Assembly: GCF_022790535.1 (NCBI RefSeq)
Contig: NZ_LOHG01000005.1
Span: forward strand, 96,040 to 160,039
DNA from: Pseudomonas maioricensis
GTDB lineage: Bacteria; Pseudomonadota; Gammaproteobacteria; Pseudomonadales; Pseudomonadaceae
Direction: 5' to 3'
DNA length: 64,000 nucleotides
In this document: positions 35,503-43,902 of the stretch, piece after piece
How positions within the stretch are numbered: the first letter of the stretch is position 1
How the letters are laid out: the number at the start of each line of letters is the position of its first letter
Translations under genes and position numbers: made by a program
Notes under the pieces: model-generated
Database searches by the model: none
Seen by the model: the letters and a program-made list of their open reading frames with translations, nothing else
Told to the model about the DNA's origin: nothing

Positions 35503-35513
35503 GGGGTGGCCTC

Positions 35514-36431
35514 TTATTTACGTACTTTGCTGGAAAACAACCCTTGCGGGCGCATCAGCAGAATCAGGATCACGGCAGACAGGGTCAGGACCTTGGCCAT
35601 GGAACCACTCATGAAAAATTCGGAAATCGACTGGGTCTGAGCGATGGCAAACGCCGAGGCGATGGTGCCGAACAAGCTTTGCGCACCGCCGAAAACCACC
35701 ACCAGAAAGGTGTCGACGATGTACAGCGAACCCGCAGTTGGCCCGGTGGAGCCGATGGTGGTGAACGCAGCGCCCGCGACTCCGGCGACACCGCAGCCCA
35801 GGGCAAACGTCATGCGGTCAACCTTGCGGGTATTGATGCCCACCGCGCGGCTCATGATCCGGTTCTGCACCGTGGCGCGAACGTGCAGGCCCCAGCGGGT
35901 GCGGTACAGCATCAGGAAGATCGTCGCGGTCAGCAAAATGGTGAGGCCCATGACAAACAGGCCGTTACGCGGGATCTCGATGGTATCGCTCAGGCTCACT
36001 GAGCCCATCAACCATTCAGGTGGGGTGGCGCTGACTTCGCGGGCGCCGAAGATCGAGCGAAAGGCTTGCTGCATCACCAGTGACAAACCCCACGTGGCGA
36101 GCAAGGTATCCAGTGGGCGATGGTACAAACGGCTGATCATCACCGATTCGACAACCCAGCCAATGGCGCCGGCCACCACGAACGACAGCGCGATGGCGAA
36201 GAAAAAGTAGTACGGCTGCATGGACGGCATGTACTGCAACGTCAGGCTGGACATCACGTACGTGGTGTAGGCACCGATGGTGAGGAATTCACCGTGGGCC
36301 ATGTTGATCACGCCCATCTGGCCAAAAATAATCGCCAGCCCCAGGGCCATCAGCAGCAGCACGCAGAATACGGATAACCCGTTGAACCCCTGCATGGCCG
36401 CGATGGCACCAAATTCCGATAGCCATTCCAT
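35514..36431 (-). CDS. urtB: Urea/amide ABC transporter permease UrtB
   Basis: 305-aa LivH-type permease, 8 helices. VLLLMALGLAIIFGQMGVINMAHGEFLTIGAYTTYV is the LivH/UrtB N-terminal motif; RATVQNRIMSRAVGIN is the coupling helix. It starts at ATG 36431 (MEWLSEFGAIAAMQGFNG) behind CGGAGA. The longer frame to 36503 adds residues read from a REP and is rejected. UrtB proteins often have a large periplasmic N-domain (about 520 aa); this one lacks it, as in the FmdE/short-chain-amide type. Confidence 0.9.
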   Translation of the reverse strand: MEWLSEFGAIAAMQGFNGLSVFCVLLLMALGLAIIFGQMGVINMAHGEFLTIGAYTTYVMSSLTLQYMPSMQPYYFFFAIALSFVVAGAIGWVVESVMISRLYHRPLDTLLATWGLSLVMQQAFRSIFGAREVSATPPEWLMGSVSLSDTIEIPRNGLFVMGLTILLTATIFLMLYRTRWGLHVRATVQNRIMSRAVGINTRKVDRMTFALGCGVAGVAGAAFTTIGSTGPTAGSLYIVDTFLVVVFGGAQSLFGTIASAFAIAQTQSISEFFMSGSMAKVLTLSAVILILLMRPQGLFSSKVRK

Positions 36432-36465
36432 GATGATGGTCTCCGAGGTGAAGGTTTCGCGATTC

Positions 36466-36540
36466 CCTGTAGGAGCTGCCGAAGGCTGCGAATGGGTTTT
36501 CATGACACACCGCTTCGCAGCCTGCGGCAGCTCCTACAGG
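36466..36540. repeat. REP pair between urtA and urtB
   Basis: Arms of the GCTGCCGAAGGCTGCGA class ending in CCTGTAGG/CCTACAGG; the right arm has one mismatch (CCTGCGGCAG). Lies 18 bases after the binding-protein stop, where a hairpin could protect the upstream message. Confidence 0.9.
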
Positions 36541-36558
36541 AATGGGTCTGGTCAGCGG

Positions 36559-37803
36559 TTATTGGTAGCCTTTAGGAAACGGATTCGGCTCGATCAGGTC
36601 CGACTCGTAGATCACCTTGAACTGGCCGTCGCTCTGCACTTCACCAATGCGGGTCTTGCTCCACAGGTGGTGGTTTTCGTGAACCTTGACGTAGCCTTCG
36701 GGCGCGGTTTTCAGCTCGATGCCAGGTGATGCGGCGACCACTTTGTCGATGTCAAAGCTACCGGCCTTCTCGACTGCTGCTTTCCACAGCCATGGGCCGA
36801 GATAGGCGGCCTGGGTCACGTCGCCCATCACCGAATCCTTGCCGTACTTGGCCTTGAAGGCATCAACGAAGGCTTTGTTGTTCGGGTTGTCCAGGCTCTG
36901 GAAGTACTTCATGGAGGCGTAAAAGCCCTTCATGTTTTCGCCGCCGATGCCCAGTAACTCGTCTTCGGTCACCGACAGGGTCAGCAAGGTCTGTTTGGTG
37001 GAGTCAACGCCAGCGGCTTTGAGCTGTTTGTAGAACGCCACGTTGGAACCACCGACCACGGCGGCGAACACCACATCAGGCTTTTTCAACTTGACCTTGT
37101 TGATCAGCGAGCCGAATTGAGTGTTGCCCAGCGGGTAGTAGTCCTCGCCGACCACAGTGCCTTTGAGCACGTTTTCGATGTGTTTACGGGCGATTTTCAT
37201 GGAGGTGCGCGGCCAGATGTAATCCGAGCCGATCAGGTAGAAGGTCTTGGCGCCTTTGGTTTTGGCGATCCAGTCGAGGCTGGCAATAATTTGCTGGGTG
37301 GCTTCCTGGCCGGTATAAATCACGTTTTTCGACTGTTCCAGGCCTTCATAAAAAGTCGGGTAGTACAGCAGGCCGTTTTCCTTCTCGAAGACCGGCAAAA
37401 CGGCTTTACGTGAAGCCGAGGTCCAGCAGCCGAACACTGCTGCGACCTTGTCGCCTACCAGCAGCTTCCTGGCTTTTTCGGCGAAGGTCGGCCAGTCAGA
37501 CGCGCCGTCTTCCTGCACGACTTTGATCTGCCGCCCGAGAATCCCGCCCGAGGCGTTGATCTGGTCGATAGCCAGACGCTCGGCCTGGATCGAGCCTGTC
37601 TCAGAGATGGCCATGGTGCCGGTGGCCGAGTGCAACTGGCCGACCGTCACTTCGGTCGCGGTCACGGCCAGCCCGGTGGTATTGGCGTCATCGGCCAGCG
37701 CCACTTGCCCGAACACCCCTGCCGCAATCAGCGAAAGCGCAGCAGCGCCCAGCGCCAATCGACGTGGCAAAAACCTTTTGGCACCTGTCAGTCGTGAATT
37801 CAT
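36559..37803 (-). CDS. urtA: Urea/short-chain-amide ABC transporter substrate-binding protein
   Basis: 414-aa periplasmic binding protein of the UrtA/FmdD/AmiC type. A signal peptide runs to VALA-DD (about residue 38). Family segments: VGQLHSATGTMAISETGSIQAERLAIDQINASGGILGR, FGCWTSASRKAVLPVFE, YYPTFYEGLEQSKNVIYTGQ and IGSDYIWPRTSMKIA. These are typical of UrtA and the related amide-binding FmdD. ATG at 37803 has AGGAGCG; an upstream in-frame extension lacks a signal peptide and is rejected. First gene of the seven-gene amide operon; urea or formamide/acetamide are the likely ligands, and formamidase in the operon favours amides. Confidence 0.93.
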   Translation of the reverse strand: MNSRLTGAKRFLPRRLALGAAALSLIAAGVFGQVALADDANTTGLAVTATEVTVGQLHSATGTMAISETGSIQAERLAIDQINASGGILGRQIKVVQEDGASDWPTFAEKARKLLVGDKVAAVFGCWTSASRKAVLPVFEKENGLLYYPTFYEGLEQSKNVIYTGQEATQQIIASLDWIAKTKGAKTFYLIGSDYIWPRTSMKIARKHIENVLKGTVVGEDYYPLGNTQFGSLINKVKLKKPDVVFAAVVGGSNVAFYKQLKAAGVDSTKQTLLTLSVTEDELLGIGGENMKGFYASMKYFQSLDNPNNKAFVDAFKAKYGKDSVMGDVTQAAYLGPWLWKAAVEKAGSFDIDKVVAASPGIELKTAPEGYVKVHENHHLWSKTRIGEVQSDGQFKVIYESDLIEPNPFPKGYQ

Positions 37804-37916
37804 GTTTCCGCTCCTGTGCTTTGCCTGTTTTTTTAAATGCGCCACGGTCCGTAAAGGCCCTGTGGTGAAACTGCGGCAAGCATGAGGTCGAGGAGCAAAA
37901 CCGGGTATACGCATCA

Positions 37917-37946
37917 TGACGTACCCGGCTACGTCATTTGACGTAG
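37917..37946 (-). promoter_or_regulatory. Operator-like triple half-site upstream of urtA
   Basis: CTACGTCA-TT-TGACGTAG (37929-37946) is a perfect 18-bp palindrome; a third TGACGTA lies at 37917-37923. The array is about 115-145 bases before the urtA start, a normal place for an activator, and a NarL-type regulator gene is part of the same locus. Binding is inferred, not shown. Confidence 0.6.
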
Positions 37947-38027
37947 GGCCGGACTGCACAAAAACGAGGATGATTGCGCCCGTGTGAGCGGAGCCCGATC
38001 CGCTGTAGACCGGGGGATGACATCTCA

Positions 38028-38116
38028 TGTGGGAGCTGGGCTTGCCCGCGATCAGGCTGGACGCGGTTCACTTCGGATCGCATCCAGACTTATCGCGGGC
38101 AAGCCCGGCTCCCACA
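38028..38116. repeat. REP pair, GGGCTTGCCCGCGA class
   Basis: TGTGGGAGCTGGGCTTGCCC... and TATCGCGGGCAAGCCCGGCT...; inverted arms of about 26 bases with one mismatch. Confidence 0.88.
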
Positions 38117-38131
38117 GGTTCATGATTTACG

Positions 38132-38222
38132 TGTGGGACCGAATTCATTCGGGAAGGCGGCATTTCAGCGATACATGAGCTGCGGATGTACCGGGCCCAT
38201 CGCGAATGAATTCGCTCCTACA
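38132..38222. repeat. Divergent REP-like pair, GAATTCATTCG class
   Basis: TGTGGGACCGAATTCATTCG ... CGCGAATGAATTCGCTCCTACA. Arms match imperfectly. It belongs to a further REP class, not seen elsewhere in this window. Confidence 0.7.
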
Positions 38223-38313
38223 AGATCGGGCGTCATGTCTGGAACAACGGAGGTTCAACTCACAGGCACGGAAGTTGCTGTCGGCAATTCAATAACCTTT
38301 CAGGAAATCAAAA

Positions 38314-41300
38314 GTGCGACCCTCCGGCTCCCAACGCATCGTCAAGGTTCGCCGCGATTACAACAGCCTGGTCGCTGACGAGACCATGGAGGACTACGCC
38401 TTACGCTTCACGCCCAAATCATTCCGAAAATGGTCGGAGTTCCGCATCGCCAACACCGCCGTTGGTGCTGTTTCGTTTCTGGCGCTGGAGGCCATCGGCG
38501 GCGCGCTGGTCATGAGTTATGGCTTCACCAACACCTTGTGGGCAATCCTGGCCACGGCGTTGGTGATTTTCCTGACGGGTCTGCCAATCAGCTATTACGC
38601 GGCCCGCTACGGCGTAGACATGGACTTGCTGACCCGTGGCGCAGGCTTCGGCTACATCGGTTCGACCATCACGTCGCTGATCTACGCCAGTTTCACCTTC
38701 CTGTTTTTTGCTCTGGAAGCGGCAATCATGGCCCTGGCCATCGAGCTGTATTTCCAGATCCCCCTGGCCATGGCCTACGTGATCTGTTCGATCATCGTCA
38801 TTCCCCTTGTGGCATACGGCATTACCCTGATCAGCCGTTTGCAGATGTGGTCGCAGCCGTTATGGCTGACCTTGCTGCTGGTGCCGTACATCTTCGTGAT
38901 CTGGAAAAACCCCGAAGCCCTCTCCGACCTGACCACGTTTGCCGGGCGTGAGGGCGAAGGCGGCACGTTCAATCTGCTGTTCTTTGGTGCAGCGTTCAGC
39001 GTCGCGCTTTCATTAGTGACGCAAATCGGCGAACAGGTCGACTATTTACGCTTTCTCCCGGAAAAAACCCGCAAGAACCGCAAACGCTGGTGGGCCGCAC
39101 TGTTGATGGCGGGTCCCGGCTGGATCATCCCCGGCGCGCTGAAAATCATGGCCGGAGCGTTCCTTGCGTTTCTCGCCCTGCAACACGAAGTCCCCATTGA
39201 GCGTGCGGCCGAGCCGACGCAGATGTATCTGGTCGCCTTCCGGTACGTGTTCAGCTCCCCGGAATGGGCGCTGGCAGCCATGGTGCTGTTCGTGATCATC
39301 TCGCAGATCAAGATCAACCTGACTAACGCCTACGCGGGCTCTCTGGCCTGGTCGAACTTCTTCGCCCGCGTCACCCACAGCCATCCGGGCCGCGTGGTGT
39401 GGCTGGTGTTCAACGTCGCCATCGCCCTGATCCTGATGGAGCTGGGAGTGTTCGACGCCATCGAACAAGTGCTGGGTCTGTACGCCAACGTAGCGATCGC
39501 CTGGATAGGCACGCTGGTGGCCGATCTGGTCATCAACAAGCCGCTGGGTTTTTCCCCGAAACATATCGAGTTCAAACGCGCGCACCTGTATGACATCAAC
39601 CCCGTTGGCGTGGGAGCGATGTCGATTGCGTCATTGCTGTCGATCAGTGCCCATTTCGGGGCATTTGGTGAACTGGCCCAAGCCGCCCCGCCGCTGATTT
39701 CCCTGACCACCGCGCTGATCGCCGCACCGTTGATTGCCTGGTGGACCCAAGGCAAGTACTACATCGCGCGGACCAGTGACCCGTTGCAACTCTTCCCGGC
39801 AGGCCCACAGACCAGCCTGCGTTGCGGCCTGTGCAGCAACGAGTTCGAAACTCCGGACATGGCTTACTGCCCGGCCTATAGCTCACCGATCTGCTCACTG
39901 TGCTGCTCACTGGATGCGCGATGCGCCGACCAATGCAAAAGTCGCGCACGACTGTCGATGCAGTTTGAAGACGTCGTCAGCACATTGCTGCCAAAGCTGC
40001 CGCTGCACTACCTGCACACCCGATTGGCGCAATACCTGGGTTTGCTCACCGTCCTGCTGCTGACCATTTCCGGGGCGTTGGCGGTAATCTATGGGCAGGT
40101 GTCTCACAGCCTGATCGATCAATCTCCCGCCGTACACCACACGCTATTCCTGGCCTTTCTCAAAGCGTTTTTCACCCTGTGCGTGTTCGCCGGGATCCTC
40201 GCCTGGTGGGTGGTGCTAACCCGGGAAAGCCGACGCGTCGCGCTGGAGGAATCGGATCGTCAGACGTCACTGCTGATGCAGGAGATTGACGCCCACGACA
40301 AGACCGATCAGGCGTTGCAGGCTGCCAAGGAAGCCTCGGAAGCAGCTAACGCGGCCAAGAGTCGCTACGTGACCGGCCTTTCCCATGAGTTGCGTACACC
40401 GTTGAACAGCATTCTCGGGTTCACCCAGATTTTGCAGCGTGACCCCACTACACCGCCTCATCAACAAGACCCGCTGGCGACCATCCTGCGCAGCAGCTCG
40501 CACCTGCTGTCGCTGATCGACGGGTTACTGGACGTCGCCAAGATCGAGGCAGGCAAATTACGTCTTGAACCTTCAGAAATCCTCTTTCAGGAATTCCTCC
40601 ACGATCTGGAGCAAATGTTTGCCCCTACAGCGCGAGAAAAGGGCCTGACATTTCGCCTTGATGTGGAAGGCCGCATGCCCGCAGTGGTTCGCGGCGACGA
40701 GAAACGAGTGCGGCAAATCCTGATCAATCTGCTGGGTAACGCGGTGAATTTCACCGACAGCGGCGAAGTCTGCCTGCGGGTCAGCTACCGCCGGGAAACG
40801 GCGATTTTCGACATCATCGACACCGGGATCGGTATCGCACCCGAGCAGATCGAGCGCATCTTCCAGCCCTTCGAACGCGGCGGCCTGGTGCGTCAGGACA
40901 ACGGCGTCGGCCTGGGACTGACCATCACTCGCATGCTCACCTCGTTGATGGGCGGCGCTTTGTCCGTCACCAGCCAGCCGGACGAAGGCACGCGCTTTCA
41001 GGTCCGCCTGTTTCTGTCCGAAGTACGCGTGCCCAAGGCGGTGATCCATGTCGACCACGACGTGATGGGCTATGAAGGTGAGCGGCGGCTGATCCTGGTG
41101 GTGGACGACCACATCGAACATCGCAAGGTGATCAGCGGCATGCTCGCGCCGTTGGGCTTTGAAGTGGCTCAGGCGGCAAACGGTCAGGAGGCAATTCGGC
41201 AGGTATCGCTGCTGCATCCGGACCTGATCCTCATGGACCTGTCGATGCCGGACATGGACGGTTGGGAAACCAGCCGCCTGATCCGCCGCAACGCGCTGTC

Positions 41301-41715
41301 GCTGGCACCGATCATCATCATTTCTGCCAATGCCAACCCGTTCACCGACGACAAGGAGCGCAGCTTGCCCCAGGTCTGCGATGACTACCTGGCCAAGCCC
41401 GTGCACATCCAGCAACTGCTGGACCGGATTCAGCACCACTTGCAACTGCAGTGGTTACGTCGTTTGCGCGCCGTGTCGGTGGTCAAAGTGCCGTGGACGT
41501 TGCCTCCGAGGCAAGACCTGCTCGACTTATACGAGTTATGCGGCCTGGGCTATGTGCGAGGTATTCAGGCCAAACTCGACGCTATCGAACGCGACAGCAT
41601 CAACAGCGCCAGCTTCATCGCCGACCTGCGAACCCTGGCCAAGGGCTTTCGTCTGGATGAACTCAGCCTGCAACTGAAGGAGGCCCTCAATGAACGCCCT
41701 GACCCAACCCGCTGA
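38314..41715 (+). CDS. NCS1 permease-fused hybrid sensor histidine kinase/response regulator
   Basis: 1133-aa fusion. Residues about 30-490 form a 12-helix nucleobase:cation symporter-1 (cytosine/allantoin permease) domain with LLTRGAGFGYIGSTITS. Then comes a cysteine cluster: Cys504, 507, 519, 527, 530, 531, 537 and 541 (CGLC...CSLCC...CADQC), probably a cytosolic zinc site. Two more membrane helices (about 565-588 and 610-634) and a helical linker lead to HisKA with His691 in GLSHELRTPLNS, then the ATPase domain (N box NLLGNAVNFTDSG, G boxes DTGIGIAPEQ and GVGLGLTI). A receiver (926-1045) has phospho-acceptor Asp975, and a helical C-terminal domain of about 85 residues ends the protein. The start is GTG behind AGGAA. 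It is divergent from the amide operon and overlaps the response regulator by 26 bases. Probably senses, and perhaps transports, a urea/amide-like or nucleobase compound. Confidence 0.9.
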   Translation: MRPSGSQRIVKVRRDYNSLVADETMEDYALRFTPKSFRKWSEFRIANTAVGAVSFLALEAIGGALVMSYGFTNTLWAILATALVIFLTGLPISYYAARYGVDMDLLTRGAGFGYIGSTITSLIYASFTFLFFALEAAIMALAIELYFQIPLAMAYVICSIIVIPLVAYGITLISRLQMWSQPLWLTLLLVPYIFVIWKNPEALSDLTTFAGREGEGGTFNLLFFGAAFSVALSLVTQIGEQVDYLRFLPEKTRKNRKRWWAALLMAGPGWIIPGALKIMAGAFLAFLALQHEVPIERAAEPTQMYLVAFRYVFSSPEWALAAMVLFVIISQIKINLTNAYAGSLAWSNFFARVTHSHPGRVVWLVFNVAIALILMELGVFDAIEQVLGLYANVAIAWIGTLVADLVINKPLGFSPKHIEFKRAHLYDINPVGVGAMSIASLLSISAHFGAFGELAQAAPPLISLTTALIAAPLIAWWTQGKYYIARTSDPLQLFPAGPQTSLRCGLCSNEFETPDMAYCPAYSSPICSLCCSLDARCADQCKSRARLSMQFEDVVSTLLPKLPLHYLHTRLAQYLGLLTVLLLTISGALAVIYGQVSHSLIDQSPAVHHTLFLAFLKAFFTLCVFAGILAWWVVLTRESRRVALEESDRQTSLLMQEIDAHDKTDQALQAAKEASEAANAAKSRYVTGLSHELRTPLNSILGFTQILQRDPTTPPHQQDPLATILRSSSHLLSLIDGLLDVAKIEAGKLRLEPSEILFQEFLHDLEQMFAPTAREKGLTFRLDVEGRMPAVVRGDEKRVRQILINLLGNAVNFTDSGEVCLRVSYRRETAIFDIIDTGIGIAPEQIERIFQPFERGGLVRQDNGVGLGLTITRMLTSLMGGALSVTSQPDEGTRFQVRLFLSEVRVPKAVIHVDHDVMGYEGERRLILVVDDHIEHRKVISGMLAPLGFEVAQAANGQEAIRQVSLLHPDLILMDLSMPDMDGWETSRLIRRNALSLAPIIIISANANPFTDDKERSLPQVCDDYLAKPVHIQQLLDRIQHHLQLQWLRRLRAVSVVKVPWTLPPRQDLLDLYELCGLGYVRGIQAKLDAIERDSINSASFIADLRTLAKGFRLDELSLQLKEALNERPDPTR

Positions 41716-42367
41716 TAACGGCGTGATCCTGATCGTCGACGACACCCCGGATAATCTGGCGCTGCTTTCGGACGCGCTGGATGAAGCGGGTTACATGGTG
41801 CTGGTGGCCCTGGATGGCAGCAGTGCGCTTAACCGGATTCAGCGCAGACGCCCTGACCTGATTTTGCTGGACGCGATGATGCCCGGACTGGATGGCTTCG
41901 AGACCTGTCGCAGGATCAAGGCGCAACCGGACAGCGCCAACATCCCGATATTGTTCATGACGGCCCTGACCGACAGCGAGCACGTGGTCAAAGGCTTCGA
42001 AGCGGGTGCCATCGACTACGTGACCAAACCTATCGTCTGCGACGAAGTTCTGGCCCGCGTTGCCTCTCACCTGCGCACCGCGCGCATCCTGCAATCAGCC
42101 CGCAGCGCGTCGCAATCCGCCAGCCTGGGCTTCGACGACAAACCCGCCTACGGCAAACTCTCCAGCCGCTTCCAGCTCACCGAACGAGAAATCGAAGTGC
42201 TGCGCTGGGTTTCCTGCGGCAAGACCAACAAAGACATCGGCGACATCCTGCAACTCAGCCCTCGGACCGTGAACAAGCACCTCGAACATATCTACATCAA
42301 GCTGGGTGTGGAGACACGTACGGCGGCGACTTCCGTGGCGTTGGCGGCGATGACGGAGCGGGTGTGA
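41690..42367 (+). CDS. NarL/FixJ-family response regulator of the amide locus
   Basis: 225-aa regulator: receiver (10-130) with phospho-acceptor Asp61 in LLDAMMPGLDGF and Lys in IDYVTKPI, then a LuxR-type helix-turn-helix (about 162-215: LTEREIEVLRWVSCGKTNKDIG, LSPRTVNKHLEHIYIKLG). It starts 26 bases inside the sensor gene behind GGAGG, so it is its partner. Likely activator of the divergent urt-fmd operon through the palindrome at 37917-37946. Confidence 0.9.
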   Translation: MNALTQPADNGVILIVDDTPDNLALLSDALDEAGYMVLVALDGSSALNRIQRRRPDLILLDAMMPGLDGFETCRRIKAQPDSANIPILFMTALTDSEHVVKGFEAGAIDYVTKPIVCDEVLARVASHLRTARILQSARSASQSASLGFDDKPAYGKLSSRFQLTEREIEVLRWVSCGKTNKDIGDILQLSPRTVNKHLEHIYIKLGVETRTAATSVALAAMTERV

Positions 42368-42443
42368 CTGGCTGAAAAATAATACGAATCTTGTCGCCCC
42401 GGCGTTGCCCAATCTCTACTGACAACAAACAAGAGACGCCGTG

Positions 42444-42596
42444 ATGACTGAACAATCGAAAGACCAGGAATCGACCCGCGAAGACCTTGATCACAAACCT
42501 GAAAACGCCGGCAAGGTGGGGGAGAAGAACAAGCAAATGAATGAAAAAGGCGAGCAACCAAGACCGGGAACGCCAGCGAATCCGAAGCAAGGCTGA
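42444..42596 (+). CDS. Small hydrophilic protein, 50 aa
   Basis: 50-codon frame of strongly charged, low-complexity residues (TEQSKDQESTREDLDHKPEN, then KPG-type tail PRPGTPANPKQG). Contains no hydrophobic stretch, so it is likely disordered. The ATG lies behind AAGAGACGCC, a reasonable ribosome site. Such short Lys/Glu/Gln-rich proteins are common in Pseudomonas and often stress-linked, but no family is recognised here. A REP pair follows 20 bases downstream. Confidence 0.55.
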   Translation: MTEQSKDQESTREDLDHKPENAGKVGEKNKQMNEKGEQPRPGTPANPKQG

Positions 42597-42616
42597 GGGT
42601 GATGCTACTGATCTGA

Positions 42617-42679
42617 TGTAGGAGCGGTGCTTGCCCGCGATAATTTCAAACCTTATCGCGGGCAAGCACCGCTCCCTCA
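42617..42679. repeat. REP pair, CGGTGCTTGCCCGCGA class
   Basis: Arms TGTAGGAGCGGTGCTTGCCC... and TTATCGCGGGCAAGCACCGC... with a short loop of about 10 bases, between convergent genes. Confidence 0.9.
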
Positions 42680-42727
42680 GGGTTCCGCGCATTTCTGTGA
42701 CAGCGAGTTCGCCTGCACATCCAGGCC

Positions 42728-43849
42728 TCAAGCATCGCGCCGCACGTATTGAAAACCGCGATTATCTTCCAGCGGCACTTCCCGCACACCTTCCATACCC
42801 AGCCACCACGCGTTGCCGCGACACGGATATTGCACGTAAAACGGCTGGCCCATTTGTGGCGTAGTGATTGAGACATTCTTTTCCCATGCCAGGGCAATGA
42901 TGCGATCAAACGGTTCATGCCAGGCGTGCATCGCCAGATCAAAAGTACCGTTATGAATCGGTAGCAACCAACGCCCGCGCAGGTCGATATGCGCCTGCAG
43001 GGTTTCTTCGGGCTGCATGTGCACATCTGGCCAGTCGACGTTGTAGGCGCCGGTTTCCATCAAGGTCAGGTCGAACGGGCCGTACTGCTCGCCAATGGTT
43101 TTGAAGCCATCGAAATAACCGGTATCGCCGCTGAAGAAAATTCGTTGATGTTCATCGTGTATCACCCACGATGCCCACAGGCTGCGGTTGCCATCCAGCA
43201 GCGTGCGCCCGGAAAAGTGCTGGGAAGGCGTCGCGACACACTGCATGCCATGCACTTCAGTGGATTGCCACCAGTCAAGTTGAGTGATCTTGTGCGCAGG
43301 CACGCCCCACTCCATCAAGGTATCGCCAACACCCAGAGGCGTCAGGAAGTGCTCGGTCTTGGCCTCCAGTGCTTTGATAGCCATATGGTCAAGATGATCG
43401 TAGTGGTTGTGCGACAGGATCACTGCCTTGATGGGCGGCAGTTCTTCCAGGCTGATGGGTGGCTGATGGAAACGCTGTGGCCCCGCCCATTGCACGGGTG
43501 ACGCACGCTCGGCAAAGACAGGATCTGTCAGCCAGAACACCCCGCGCATTTTCAGCAACACGGTGGAATGCCCAAGGCGGTAGACCGTGTAGTCCGGAGC
43601 AGCCAGGAGCTGCTGACGTGATAATGGTTGCACTGGAATTTCCCCCGAAGGACGTGTGACCGATGGTTTCTTGAAGGCCATGTTCCAGAAAATCCCCAGC
43701 GTTTTGAAAAAGCCCATGCGACTCATGGGCACGGGGTTGCGATACCGCCCCTCGTGCTTCTTCAGGGTCGGTAAAGGCTGAGCTGACGAATTCTCTGTGA
43801 TCTTTGACATGGTCTGCTGACTCCGGGAGTTTGCCGCGCTGCTCATCAT
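42728..43849 (-). CDS. Metallo-beta-lactamase-fold hydrolase (NAPE-PLD/RomA-like)
   Basis: 373-aa MBL-fold protein. Zinc motif SHNHYDHLD (HxHxDH), then PSQHFSGRTLLDGNRSLWASWVI, FFSGDTGYFDGF and the late histidine in LLPIHNGTFDLAMHAWHEPFDR. The same arrangement is seen in N-acyl-phosphatidylethanolamine phospholipase D-like and RomA-like bacterial proteins. Two adjacent ATGs (43849, 43846) lie behind GGAGGCG; the second has better spacing. A TetR gene is divergent and a palindromic operator lies between, so expression is probably repressed by that regulator. The substrate is unknown. Confidence 0.87.
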   Translation of the reverse strand: MMSSAANSRSQQTMSKITENSSAQPLPTLKKHEGRYRNPVPMSRMGFFKTLGIFWNMAFKKPSVTRPSGEIPVQPLSRQQLLAAPDYTVYRLGHSTVLLKMRGVFWLTDPVFAERASPVQWAGPQRFHQPPISLEELPPIKAVILSHNHYDHLDHMAIKALEAKTEHFLTPLGVGDTLMEWGVPAHKITQLDWWQSTEVHGMQCVATPSQHFSGRTLLDGNRSLWASWVIHDEHQRIFFSGDTGYFDGFKTIGEQYGPFDLTLMETGAYNVDWPDVHMQPEETLQAHIDLRGRWLLPIHNGTFDLAMHAWHEPFDRIIALAWEKNVSITTPQMGQPFYVQYPCRGNAWWLGMEGVREVPLEDNRGFQYVRRDA

Positions 43850-43902
43850 CGCCTCCGCTTTGCAATAGCGGAAAAGGAAGATAATGTGTAACCTAGTTTT
43901 AC

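Larger units (their letters stand above)
37804..38313. other. 510-bp divergent control region between urtA and the sensor kinase
   Basis: Contains, from the urtA side, the inverted repeat CCGGGTA(37901)...TACCCGG(37928), an 18-bp palindrome with a third half-site (37917-37946), then two REP pairs at 38028-38116 and 38132-38222. No open frame is convincing. The sensor gene's GTG start has AGGAA 8 bases before it. Confidence 0.6.

Noticed and set aside
36432..36503. N-terminal extension of UrtB by 24 residues
   Set aside because: The extra residues are read from the REP pair at 36466-36540; the LivH-type terminus and ribosome site support ATG 36431.
38028..38222. Two adjacent REP pairs considered as an insertion sequence or attachment site
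   Set aside because: No transposase, terminal repeats or target duplication are visible; both fit REP-type arms.
40573..41445. 290-codon open frame opposite the hybrid kinase
   Set aside because: Opposes the conserved ATPase and receiver motifs of the sensor, which are unambiguous.
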